DNA from: Carboxydocella sporoproducens DSM 16521 | GTDB taxonomy: Bacteria > Bacillota > GCA-003054495 > Carboxydocellales > Carboxydocellaceae | Assembly (NCBI RefSeq): GCF_900167165.1 | Contig: NZ_FUXM01000009.1 | Coordinates: forward strand, 1-64,000 | Reading direction: 5' to 3' | DNA length: 64,000 nucleotides | Shown here: positions 1 through 7,386 of the stretch, piece after piece | How the letters are laid out: the number at the start of each line of letters is the position of its first letter | How positions within the stretch are numbered: position 1 is the stretch's first letter | Notes under the pieces: model-generated | Told to the model about the DNA's origin: nothing | Databases searched by the model: none | The model's input: the letters and a program-made list of their open reading frames with translations, nothing else | Program-made: the position numbers and the translations under genes

Positions 1-145
1 AATTTCTAAAAAAACTAATCCCGAACAGAGTTATTGCTCCAGATAAATAAAAACCTACTGCCAGAATATCTGCAATACCTCGCCACTTTCCGCTAGCAGT
101 AAGAGGAATTACTGCTGTTTTGAAGAGATAGAGAAAAATTCCCAT
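1..145 (-). CDS. Partial hydrophobic protein, cut by window edge
   Basis: An open frame starts at an ATG (143-145) and runs without a stop to the first base of the window, giving at least 48 residues. The peptide is largely hydrophobic (starts MGIFLYLFKTAVIPL), suggesting one or two membrane segments. No good ribosome binding site precedes the ATG, and an in-frame stop lies a few codons upstream, so this could be a fragment or chance frame. No family is recognised. Confidence 0.3.
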   Translation of the reverse strand, partial: MGIFLYLFKTAVIPLTASGKWRGIADILAVGFYLSGAITLFGISFFRN

Positions 146-216
146 AAGCCCGTTTTGTGGTGATTACACTAATGTGCAAATCTTTGGCCAGCTGCCGGAT
201 CGAGAGGAGAAGCCTA

Positions 217-264
217 TTTATATTCTATTAGAATTATCGTATAATAAAAGTAGAATATTCTACT
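217..264 (+). promoter_or_regulatory. Promoter and operator of the toxin-antitoxin pair
   Basis: A perfect TATAAT lies at 240-245, with a weak -35 (TTTATA, 217-222) at 17-base spacing. Two inverted repeats built from the same half-sites frame the -10 box: ATTCTA-T-TAGAAT at 222-234, between the -35 and -10, and a perfect 16-base palindrome with core TAGAATATTCTA at 249-264, just downstream. This is the expected arrangement for autorepression by a Phd/YefM antitoxin-toxin complex; binding itself is inferred. Confidence 0.7.
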
Positions 265-278
265 AGGGGGCCAATTAA

Positions 279-548
279 ATGATTATAAAATCATCTACAA
301 TGCTTCGTAATAAATATAATACCATTTCCCAGCTTGCCCATGAAAAAGCAGAACCTATATACATCACAAAAAATGGTGAAGGCGATCTTGTAATAATGAG
401 TATTGAGGCTTTTGAACGTCGAGAAGCTATGCTTGATCTCCGCGAAAAATTATTGTTGGCCGAACAACAACGCCTTGCTGGCGAGCCGACCATCACGCTT
501 GCTGAGGCACAAAAACGGCTCAAGGAGAAAATCCATGGAAAAATATAA
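279..548 (+). CDS. Phd/YefM-family antitoxin
   Basis: An 89-residue protein of usual length for the family. The N-terminal half (MIIKSSTMLRNKYNTIS, then EPIYITKNGEGDLVIMS) is the YefM/Phd DNA-binding fold; the charged C-terminal helix (roughly residues 48-89) is the part that normally wraps the toxin. An AGGGGG ribosome site precedes the ATG. The frame overlaps the start of the downstream toxin by 14 bases, typical of co-translated antitoxin-toxin pairs. It should neutralise the toxin and repress its own promoter through the palindromes at 222-264. Confidence 0.9.
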   Translation: MIIKSSTMLRNKYNTISQLAHEKAEPIYITKNGEGDLVIMSIEAFERREAMLDLREKLLLAEQQRLAGEPTITLAEAQKRLKEKIHGKI

Positions 549-852
549 TGTAGAACTACTCCCTGCCGCATATACAGACCTAGACGAGATATTTGATTAT
601 ATTATGGTAGATAATCCAAGCGCTGCAGATAGTATACTTGAAAGTATTATGCACGCCTTGAGCCGTTTAGAGAATTTTCCTCATTCTGGAACCCCGTTAC
701 TCGATCCCTCGCTGAAAAAGTTTAATTTCCACATGATTATCGTTGAACCTTATATAGCTTTTTACCGGGTTATAGAAAATAAAGTATATGTATATCGCGT
801 ATTACATGGTGCCCGAAATTATACACATTTATTAATAAAAGAATTAAAATAA
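535..852 (+). CDS. ParE/RelE-family toxin
   Basis: A 105-residue protein beginning MEKYNVELLPAAYTDLDEI, with the family pattern of an N-terminal helix pair, a middle LENFPHSGTPLL segment and a C-terminal FYRVIENKVYVYRVLHGARNY strand region. A longer frame opens upstream, but the ATG at 535 has an AAGGAG site at the right distance inside the antitoxin end and matches family length. ParE members poison gyrase and RelE members cut ribosomal mRNA; the sequence alone does not settle which, although the HGARNY ending is more ParE-like. It appears intact. Confidence 0.88.
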   Translation: MEKYNVELLPAAYTDLDEIFDYIMVDNPSAADSILESIMHALSRLENFPHSGTPLLDPSLKKFNFHMIIVEPYIAFYRVIENKVYVYRVLHGARNYTHLLIKELK

Positions 853-961
853 GCCTATAATCGGTGTAGCGCTGAACAATTGGATTCGTGCACCTCAGTC
901 CGTACGTTCAGCTAACGGTAGGTACTCACCAACCCCAGCTCGAGAATATCACTCGTTAGAT
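853..961. other. Intergenic, no gene seen
   Basis: About 110 bases between the toxin stop and the glmS terminator. Only a short inverted repeat (CGTT-AACG near 904-916) is visible; no open frame or promoter can be supported. Confidence 0.4.
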
Positions 962-1000
962 ACAACAAAAAGGGCTGAGCTCGTCGCTCAACCCTTTTCC
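962..1000 (-). terminator. Rho-independent terminator of glmS
   Basis: A stem of 13 paired positions with one mismatch (967-980 with 985-998) around a short loop. Read on the minus strand it ends in a T-run just after the glmS stop. It may also terminate the convergent toxin-antitoxin transcript. Confidence 0.8.
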
Positions 1001-1008
1001 TTTTCATT

Positions 1009-2838
1009 TTACTCCACAGTCACACTCTTGGCCAGATTCCGCGGTTTATCCACATCACAGCCGCGGGCCACCGCCACATAGTAGGCGATCAACTGCAACG
1101 GTACCACCGTCAGCACCGCACTGGTCAGCTTATGGGTGCGGGGAATATAGATCACCTCATCCACACTCTTGGCCAGCTCCTCTTCCCCTTCGAAGGTGAT
1201 GCCCACCACCGAGGCATCGCGGGCCTTGACCTCCTTGATATTGCTCACCATCTTATCGAAGACATCCATCTGGGTAGCCAGGGCCAGCACCAGAATCCCC
1301 TCGACGATGAGGGCCAGGGTACCGTGCTTCAGCTCCCCGGCGGCATAGGCCTCTGCGTGGATATAGGAGATCTCCTTCAGCTTGAGAGAGCCTTCCATAG
1401 CCACTGCATAGTCGATGCTGCGGCCCAGGAAGAACACATCCTCACAGTGGGCGTATTTCTGCACAAAACCCTTGATTTCCTCTTCCCGGCCCAGGATGGC
1501 TTCCACCTGAGCGGGCAGTTCCCGCAGGGCGGTGACCACTTCCCTGATTTGCTCCTGGGTAAGGGTACCCCGCTGCTGGGCCAGGTAGAGGCCGAGCAGA
1601 TACATCACCACCAGCTGGGTGGTGTAGGCCTTGGTGGAGGCCACGGCGATTTCGGGACCAGCCCAGGTGTAAATCACCCAGTTGGCTTCACGGGCCACCG
1701 AAGAGCCCACCACATTGGTAACGGCCAGCACTCTGGCGCCGCGGTTTTTGGCCTCCCGCAGGGCAGCCAGAGTATCGGCGGTTTCGCCGGACTGGCTGAT
1801 CACCACTACCAGGGTATCCTGGTCGATAATGGGATTGCGGTAGCGGAATTCGGAAGCGATATCCACTTCCACCGGAATACGGGCCAGGTCTTCGATGACA
1901 TACTTGCCTACAATTCCGGCGTGATAGGCGGTACCACAGGCGGTGATGAATATCTTCTTGATCTGCTTTACTTCCTCCGGTGTCATTTGCAGTTCTTCCA
2001 GCAGGACCCGGGAGTTATCGGTGGCCAGACGGCCGGAGAGGGTGTCCCGCAGGGCCTTGGGCTGTTCGTGGATTTCCTTCAGCATGAAATGAGGATAGCC
2101 GCCTTTTTCCGCTGCTTCCACATCCCAGTGGACCCGGAAGACTTCCTTGTTGATTTCCTGCCCCTGCTGATCAAAGACCTTGACCTCATTGGCAGTCAGC
2201 AGAACCATTTCCCCGTCATTGAGAATATAGGTATCGCGGGTGTGGCTGAGAATGGCGGGGATGTCAGAGGCAATGAAATTCTCCCCCTGACCCAGGCCAA
2301 CCACCAGGGGGCTGTCCTTGCGCACGGCCACGATTTTGTCGGGCTCATCCTGGCAGATGATGCCCAGGGCATAGGAGCCCTCAATGTGTTTCACCACTTC
2401 CCGAACGGCGGCCAGCAAATCGCCCTGGTAGAAATGTTCCACCAGGTGGGGCAGTACCTCAGTATCCGTTTCCGAGCGGAAGGTGTGGCCATTGGCGGCC
2501 AGCCATTCCTTCAGCTTCTGGAAGTTTTCAATAATCCCGTTATGGACAACCGCAAATTTTTCCGCACAGTCAGTATGGGGATGACTGTTGATATCGCTGG
2601 GGCGGCCATGAGTGGCCCAGCGGGTATGGCCGATGCCCAGAGTACCCTGGGGAGCATTGTGGGCCAGTTTTTCTGCCAGTATGGCCAGTTTGCCCACGCT
2701 TTTTTCCACAGCAATGCCTTGCTCTGTCAGGACAGCGATACCAGCGGAGTCATAACCCCGGTACTCCAGTTTAGCCAGTCCATCCAGCAATATAGGTACA
2801 ACCGGTTTACTACCGATATAGCCGACGATTCCACACAT
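1009..2838 (-). CDS. glmS: Glutamine-fructose-6-phosphate aminotransferase
   Basis: GlmS makes glucosamine-6-phosphate from fructose-6-phosphate and glutamine, the entry step to UDP-GlcNAc and cell-wall polymers. The protein is 609 residues, normal length. It begins MCGIVGYIG, so Cys2 becomes the N-terminal nucleophile of the glutaminase domain (about residues 2-220); two SIS isomerase domains follow, and the C-terminus DKPRNLAKSVTVE is the conserved family tail. A frame six codons longer exists, but only the ATG at 2838 puts the cysteine at position 2, and it has an AGGAGG site nine bases upstream. It is preceded by a glmS ribozyme, so expression should fall when glucosamine-6-phosphate accumulates. 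It lies directly after glmM. Confidence 0.98.
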   Translation of the reverse strand: MCGIVGYIGSKPVVPILLDGLAKLEYRGYDSAGIAVLTEQGIAVEKSVGKLAILAEKLAHNAPQGTLGIGHTRWATHGRPSDINSHPHTDCAEKFAVVHNGIIENFQKLKEWLAANGHTFRSETDTEVLPHLVEHFYQGDLLAAVREVVKHIEGSYALGIICQDEPDKIVAVRKDSPLVVGLGQGENFIASDIPAILSHTRDTYILNDGEMVLLTANEVKVFDQQGQEINKEVFRVHWDVEAAEKGGYPHFMLKEIHEQPKALRDTLSGRLATDNSRVLLEELQMTPEEVKQIKKIFITACGTAYHAGIVGKYVIEDLARIPVEVDIASEFRYRNPIIDQDTLVVVISQSGETADTLAALREAKNRGARVLAVTNVVGSSVAREANWVIYTWAGPEIAVASTKAYTTQLVVMYLLGLYLAQQRGTLTQEQIREVVTALRELPAQVEAILGREEEIKGFVQKYAHCEDVFFLGRSIDYAVAMEGSLKLKEISYIHAEAYAAGELKHGTLALIVEGILVLALATQMDVFDKMVSNIKEVKARDASVVGITFEGEEELAKSVDEVIYIPRTHKLTSAVLTVVPLQLIAYYVAVARGCDVDKPRNLAKSVTVE

Positions 2839-2859
2839 GCAAGTTATCCTCCTCAAGCC

Positions 2860-3005
2860 AAAATCCGGGCCCCGGTACGGGTTTTGGCCCTGGCATCACT
2901 GCCAGGTTTTGTCCCGTCCTTACGGCCTGGGCCCCTCACCGGAGGGCATCCGCCGAAACCTCGATGCTCCCTCACCTCGTCAACTCCCGCAGGAGTCCCG
3001 GCGCT
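2860..3005 (-). ncRNA. glmS ribozyme (GlcN6P-sensing self-cleaving riboswitch)
   Basis: Read on the minus strand, the sequence from 3004 downward shows the core signatures of this ribozyme: GCGCC at the cleavage site (A3005/G3004), a P1 hairpin (ACTCC-TGC-GGGAGT), then GTTGACGAGG, an ATCGAGGTTTCGGCGGATG block, and a downstream pseudoknot region with paired arms near 2945-2865. It ends about 20 bases before the glmS ribosome site. In this class, glucosamine-6-phosphate acts as cofactor for self-cleavage and the downstream mRNA is then degraded. The exact 3' edge is estimated. Confidence 0.95.
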
Positions 3006-3039
3006 TTTTTTCAGTATGCCCGTTGCTCTTTTTCTTCAT
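2980..3039 (-). CDS. Possible 19-codon leader peptide overlapping the ribozyme
   Basis: An ATG at 3039 follows a near-perfect ribosome site (AAGGGGGTGA, five bases upstream) and opens 19 codons (MKKKSNGHTEKKRRDSCGS) ending in TGA. The frame crosses the ribozyme cleavage position and its P1 hairpin. Translating ribosomes would unfold the ribozyme core, so this could couple translation to riboswitch folding. The peptide is too short to judge by composition, and chance is quite possible. Confidence 0.3.
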   Translation of the reverse strand: MKKKSNGHTEKKRRDSCGS

Positions 3040-3060
3040 GTCTCACCCCCTTAAAAAATT

Positions 3061-3092
3061 AAGGCCAGGGGGCCGCCCGCAGCAGGCGGCCC
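3061..3092 (-). terminator. Possible terminator/attenuator between glmM and glmS
   Basis: A strong 8-bp GC stem (3070-3077 with 3085-3092). On the minus strand the nearest T-run (six Ts) comes only about nine bases after the stem, so termination would be inefficient. It may reduce read-through from glmM into the ribozyme leader. Confidence 0.45.
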
Positions 3093-3105
3093 GCTTGCTT
3101 ATAGC

Positions 3106-4461
3106 CTACATCTGTTCAAAAATGGCGGCAATTTCCCGTACCAGTTTTTCCACTAAGGCTCCGTCCCGGCCTTCGCCCATCACCCGGATCAGGGGTTCAG
3201 TGCCGGAAGGCCGCACCAGAATCCGGCCCTGGCCGGCCAGCTGAGCTTCCGCCTGGCGGATAGCTTCCTGGGCCTTGAGGCTGGCCATGGCCGCCTCCTT
3301 ATCCTTCACCCGCACATTCACCAGGAACTGGGGCAGGCGTTCCATCACCGCAGCTGTTGCGGAAGCGGGTTTACCCGCCTCTTTAATAATATGCAGTAAC
3401 TGCAATCCCGTCAACACCCCGTCACCGGTAGTGTTGTAGTCCAGAAAAATGATATGCCCTGATTGCTCGCCCCCGAGGACGGCGCCGCTTTCCAGCATTT
3501 TTTCCAGGACATAGCGATCCCCTACCCTGGTTTCCAGGATGTTGATGCCCCTGGGCTTTAAAGCTAGATGTAAGCCCAGGTTGGTCATCACCGTTACCAC
3601 CAGGGTATTCTGTTGGAGTCGGCCCTGTTTTTGCCATGCCAGCGCGCAGAGGGCCATGATTACATCCCCGTCGATAACCTGGCCTTTTTCATCCACAGCC
3701 AGCACCCGGTCAGCATCACCATCATGGGCGATCCCCACCTGAGCCCCGTGTTCCACCACCGCTGCCTTGAGAGCGTCCAGATGGGTCGAACCGCAGCCGG
3801 CATTGATATTGAGCCCATCAGGCTGGTCATTGATGACCAAAACCTCCGCCCCCAGTTCCCGCAGCAGGCGGGGGGAAACCCGGCAGGCGGCCCCATTGGC
3901 GCAATCCACCACCACTTTCAGGCCGCTCAGATCGCCCGGGATGGTGGATTTGAGGAAGGCCAGATAGCGATCTTCCGCATCCTCCAGCTGACGCACCCGG
4001 CCAACCTGGGCCCCGATGGGCCGGGGCAGGTGGTCCTCCTCTGCCGTTTCGCCCAGCAGGGCTTCAATAGTTTCCTCCTGTTCATCAGTAAGCTTGTAGC
4101 CACTGGGGCCAAAAAACTTGATCCCATTATCCGGAGCTGGATTGTGGGAAGCGGAAATCACTACCCCGCCCTGGGCTCCGTAGGCCCGGATCAGATAGGC
4201 TACCGCCGGCGTGGGAATCACCCCGGCCAGCCAGGCATCCACTCCTGCTGAATTAAGACCGGCTACCAGAGCGCTCTCCAGCATCTGGCCGGAAATGCGG
4301 GTATCCCGGCCGATCACCAGTGCTGGCCGCTCTATCCCCTGTTCCCGGGCTGCCCGGGCCAGCACTGCACCCCCGGCCCGGCCCAGGCGAAAAGCCAGCT
4401 CAGGGGTCAATTCCTGATTGGCAATACCGCGTACCCCATCAGTACCAAACAATTTTCCCAT
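3106..4461 (-). CDS. glmM: Phosphoglucosamine mutase
   Basis: GlmM converts glucosamine-6-phosphate to glucosamine-1-phosphate. The 451-residue protein opens with MGKLFGTDGVRGIAN, carries the active-site phosphoserine loop SASHNP (Ser105), the metal loop DGDADR, the sugar-binding GGEQSGH segment and the C-terminal phosphate-binding RPSGTEPLIRVM. Length and all four motifs are canonical. It stands at the end of the cdaA-cdaR operon, one base after the FAD dehydrogenase stop, and before glmS. In firmicutes CdaA, CdaR and GlmM form a complex in which GlmM lowers c-di-AMP synthesis, so the grouping is functional as well as metabolic. Confidence 0.97.
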   Translation of the reverse strand: MGKLFGTDGVRGIANQELTPELAFRLGRAGGAVLARAAREQGIERPALVIGRDTRISGQMLESALVAGLNSAGVDAWLAGVIPTPAVAYLIRAYGAQGGVVISASHNPAPDNGIKFFGPSGYKLTDEQEETIEALLGETAEEDHLPRPIGAQVGRVRQLEDAEDRYLAFLKSTIPGDLSGLKVVVDCANGAACRVSPRLLRELGAEVLVINDQPDGLNINAGCGSTHLDALKAAVVEHGAQVGIAHDGDADRVLAVDEKGQVIDGDVIMALCALAWQKQGRLQQNTLVVTVMTNLGLHLALKPRGINILETRVGDRYVLEKMLESGAVLGGEQSGHIIFLDYNTTGDGVLTGLQLLHIIKEAGKPASATAAVMERLPQFLVNVRVKDKEAAMASLKAQEAIRQAEAQLAGQGRILVRPSGTEPLIRVMGEGRDGALVEKLVREIAAIFEQM

Positions 4462-4462
4462 C

Positions 4463-6070
4463 TCAGTAATCTCCTTCCCGATAGCGCTGGATAATGGCTT
4501 CCGCTACTTTCAAGCCATCTACCGCTGCACTCATTATACCTCCGGCATAGCCGGCTCCTTCTCCGGCCGGATAGAGACCAGCAATCTCCAGGGCCTGCCG
4601 GTCTTCTCCCCGGTTGATACGGACCGGAGCTGAAGTGCGGGTTTCCACCCCGGTTAAAACCGCGTCGGGGTGGGCAAATCCTTTCAGTTTTTTATCCATA
4701 TTTATTATAGCTTTTTCCATGGCTTTGGCAACATAATGCGGCAGAGTTCGATGCAAGTCGGCAGGAGTAATACCCGGTCGGTAACTGGCCCCTTTTACTT
4801 CTGAACTGGGACGACCGGCCAGAAAGTCCTCTACCCGCTGGGCTGGAGCCTGATAGCTTTCTCCCCCCAGGCGAAAAGCGGCCTGTTCCCATTTTTCCTG
4901 AAAAGCGATCCCACCCAGCGGTCCCTCCTCGGGAAAATCAGGAGGGAATACCTGCACTACCAGGGCAGCATTGGCGGTGCCGCTGGCCCGGTCCCGGTTG
5001 CTCATGCCATTGGTCACCACCTGGCCTGGTTCTGAAGCAGCGGCCACTACCTGACCGCCGGGGCACATACAGAAAGTGTAGGCTCCCCGCCCGCTCTCCT
5101 CATCCTGATAGGTCAGGTGATAATCCGCCGCTCCCAGGCGAGGATGCCCGGCAAAGGCGCCATACTGGGCCCGGTCGATCAGTGCCTGGGGATGTTCAAT
5201 GCGGGCACCGATGGCAAAGGCTTTAGGCGTAAGGCTGACCTGATGCCGGTGTAACATGCGATAGGTATCGCGGGCACTGTGACCTACTGCCAGGATCACT
5301 ACTTCAGCCGGAATTTCCTGCGTATGGTTAACAATGACTCCCTGTATCCGGTCTCCTTCCAGAATCAAGTCGGTAACCCGGGCCAGGAAGCGCACCTCCC
5401 CGCCCAGTGCCTCGATCTGACGGCGCAGATTGACCACCACCCGGCGCAATATATCCGTACCGATATGCGGCTTATGTACATAGAGAATATCCTCCGGTGC
5501 CCCGGCCTTAACCAGCTCCTTCAGCACCAGAAAGCGGCGGGGGTCATCGATGCGGGTAGTGAGTTTGCCATCGGAAAAGGTCCCAGCACCCCCTTCCCCG
5601 AACTGGACATTGCTGCGGGGATCCAGGTTGCCGGTGCTCCAGAATTCCTCCACCGCTGCTGCCCGGCTGTGGACATCGGCTCCCCGTTCCAGCACCAGCG
5701 GCCGATAACCATAGCGGGCCAGCAGCAAGGCGGCAAACAGCCCCGCAGGCCCTGCTCCTACCACAATGGGCCGCTGGTTCAAAAGCAGACTGCCTTTGTT
5801 CAGTTCCGGTTCCGCAGCCGGTGTAGAGACGGCTGCAATTTGCCCTTTGCCCCGGCAGCGGGCCAGCACCCGTTCTTCCTGAGTTACCTCCACATCAACG
5901 GCATAGACGAACCAGATCCTGTCCTTGCGCCGGGCATCTACCGAGCGCCGCACGATTTGCAGACTAAGGATATCCTTTTCCTTCAGGCCCAGCTCCCGGG
6001 CCGCCTGGCGGGTAAGTTCCCGTTCACTGTGTTCCAGCGGTAACCTGAGATTATTGATGCGAATAGCCAT
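4463..6070 (-). CDS. FAD-dependent dehydrogenase (COG2509-type)
   Basis: A 535-residue flavoprotein. Residues 1-95 form a small N-terminal domain (MAIRINNLRLPLEHSERE onward); residues 102-130 carry the dinucleotide-binding loop VVGAGPAGLFAALLLARYG, and the C-terminal part ends with GEGAGYAGGIMSAAVDGL, which closes the FAD site. Cysteine-bearing FCMCPGG lies near the middle. The family is widespread in firmicutes and its substrate is unknown. The ATG has a GGAGG site. It sits between cdaR and glmM with 11 and 1 bases of spacing, so it is surely co-transcribed with the c-di-AMP/aminosugar genes; a role there is inference only. Confidence 0.85.
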   Translation of the reverse strand: MAIRINNLRLPLEHSERELTRQAARELGLKEKDILSLQIVRRSVDARRKDRIWFVYAVDVEVTQEERVLARCRGKGQIAAVSTPAAEPELNKGSLLLNQRPIVVGAGPAGLFAALLLARYGYRPLVLERGADVHSRAAAVEEFWSTGNLDPRSNVQFGEGGAGTFSDGKLTTRIDDPRRFLVLKELVKAGAPEDILYVHKPHIGTDILRRVVVNLRRQIEALGGEVRFLARVTDLILEGDRIQGVIVNHTQEIPAEVVILAVGHSARDTYRMLHRHQVSLTPKAFAIGARIEHPQALIDRAQYGAFAGHPRLGAADYHLTYQDEESGRGAYTFCMCPGGQVVAAASEPGQVVTNGMSNRDRASGTANAALVVQVFPPDFPEEGPLGGIAFQEKWEQAAFRLGGESYQAPAQRVEDFLAGRPSSEVKGASYRPGITPADLHRTLPHYVAKAMEKAIINMDKKLKGFAHPDAVLTGVETRTSAPVRINRGEDRQALEIAGLYPAGEGAGYAGGIMSAAVDGLKVAEAIIQRYREGDY

Positions 6071-6081
6071 AGGCAGCCTCC

Positions 6082-6477
6082 TTAGCGGGTTTTGTTCCAG
6101 GGTTCCAAACGAATAGCAATCTGGGCCGGACTCACTTCCAGCAGGCGGGCATCTTCGGGTACCTGCACTTTGACTTTGGCCCAGTTCAGGCCGGCTTTGG
6201 CCTGGCTCAAATCCACTTCCGCCTTGACTTCAGCACCGGTCCGGTTGCCCCAGAGCGGCAGGGTAGTCTTGTTTCCTCTCAGGTAACGGACATTCACCGT
6301 GGGCTGCATTTCTACGATGACCAGCTGTGCTGGCTGGTTTTTGACCACTACTGGTACTGTCGCCTGAATCTCCTGCTGGCCCCCGGTTTCCAGCTGATTG
6401 ACGTAAAACCAGAGGACAATAGCAGTCAGGAGAGCCAGCAATTTCAGTCCGGTATTGCGTTCCCAGAATCTTTTCAT
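6082..6477 (-). CDS. cdaR: CdaR/YbbR-domain regulator of diadenylate cyclase
   Basis: A 131-residue protein with one N-terminal membrane helix (about residues 10-27) and one extracellular YbbR domain (about 35-125). CdaR binds CdaA and modulates c-di-AMP synthesis. The ATG at 6477 overlaps the cdaA stop in an ATGA and has a GGAGG site eight bases upstream; a start five codons earlier lacks such a site. Most firmicute CdaR proteins carry three or four YbbR repeats and are around 400-480 residues; this one has a single repeat but shows no frameshift, so it looks naturally short. Confidence 0.9.
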   Translation of the reverse strand: MKRFWERNTGLKLLALLTAIVLWFYVNQLETGGQQEIQATVPVVVKNQPAQLVIVEMQPTVNVRYLRGNKTTLPLWGNRTGAEVKAEVDLSQAKAGLNWAKVKVQVPEDARLLEVSPAQIAIRLEPWNKTR

Positions 6478-7277
6478 CTTACTTTCCTCCACCAGGGCCG
6501 GTTCTGGTTTTCCGGCGCACTGTATAGAACCTCCAGCATTTCTTTAAGGGATTTTTCACTTAAATAGCGAGTCAGGTTGCCTTCCTGAGCAACGGAAATG
6601 GTACCTGTTTCTTCCGAAACTACAATAGCTACCGCATCGGAAACTTCACTGATACCCAGGGCGGCCCGGTGGCGGGTACCCAGCTCCCGCCCTACCTCCC
6701 GGTTTTCCGACAGAGGTAACAGACAGCCCGCTGCTACCACTCGCTCCCCATCGATGATTACCGCACCGTCATGGAGGGGGGTATTGGGACTAAAGATATT
6801 AGCCAGCAATTCGCGGGAAACCACTCCATCGATATATGTACCCGTTTCCGTAAATTCATGCAATTTGCTTTCCCCCACCAGTACGATTAACATCCCTATT
6901 TTCTGCTGACTGGCCTGGCTGATGGCCCGAACCAGCTCCTCCAGCAACCGTTTTCTGGCCTCTGGCCCCAGCTGCCGGGAAGAGCTGGCAAAGATTTTGC
7001 CCCGTCCCAGTTGTTCCAGGGCGCGGCGCAATTCCGGCTGAAACACTACCGGCAGGGCCACAAACACCATCCCAATCGTTTTTTGCAATAACCAGTTAAT
7101 AGTATAGAGTCCAGCCCACTGGCTGATAATGGTGACCGCCAGCAATATACCCAGCCCTTTCAAGAGCTGGATGGCACGGGTTCCCTTAATTAACAAAAAG
7201 ATTTTATATAAAACAAAAGTAACAAGGGCTATGTCTAACAAAGCGATAATGCTATAATAGGTGTTAGAGCCGGGCAT
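6474..7277 (-). CDS. cdaA: Membrane diadenylate cyclase CdaA
   Basis: CdaA joins two ATP into cyclic di-AMP. The 267-residue protein has three N-terminal membrane helices (about 7-29, 40-58, 60-77) and a DisA_N catalytic domain with both hallmark motifs: DGA (170-172) and RHR (202-204, in GTRHRAALG). A GGGAGG site precedes the ATG. It is the first gene of the cdaA-cdaR-dehydrogenase-glmM run. c-di-AMP controls potassium and osmolyte uptake and wall homeostasis in firmicutes. Confidence 0.97.
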   Translation of the reverse strand: MPGSNTYYSIIALLDIALVTFVLYKIFLLIKGTRAIQLLKGLGILLAVTIISQWAGLYTINWLLQKTIGMVFVALPVVFQPELRRALEQLGRGKIFASSSRQLGPEARKRLLEELVRAISQASQQKIGMLIVLVGESKLHEFTETGTYIDGVVSRELLANIFSPNTPLHDGAVIIDGERVVAAGCLLPLSENREVGRELGTRHRAALGISEVSDAVAIVVSEETGTISVAQEGNLTRYLSEKSLKEMLEVLYSAPENQNRPWWRKVR

Positions 7278-7326
7278 ACCCTGACCTCCCTATCCTTCCA
7301 AAGACTATAAAGAAATTCGCTTTAAA

Positions 7327-7355
7327 TTGCTAAATCCCTTTCTTTTCCGCATAAA
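7327..7355 (+). promoter_or_regulatory. Possible sigma-A promoter for the DUF881 pair
   Basis: TTGCTA (7327-7332) and CATAAA (7350-7355) at 17-base spacing, 32 bases before the first start codon, in the 109-base divergent gap between cdaA and the DUF881 genes. Each box matches four of six consensus positions, so this is a modest prediction. Confidence 0.4.
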
Positions 7356-7386
7356 TTCCCAGAAATTTTGCAGGAGGCACAGGAAA

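Noticed and set aside
2839-2856. Six extra N-terminal codons for GlmS
   Set aside because: They would bury the catalytic cysteine; the ATG at 2838 has its own ribosome site and makes Cys2.
1132-3054. Long open frame (640 codons) on the plus strand across glmS
   Set aside because: It is antisense to a certain glmS, with a composition typical of a GC-biased shadow frame, no ribosome site and no recognisable motif; it also runs through the ribozyme.
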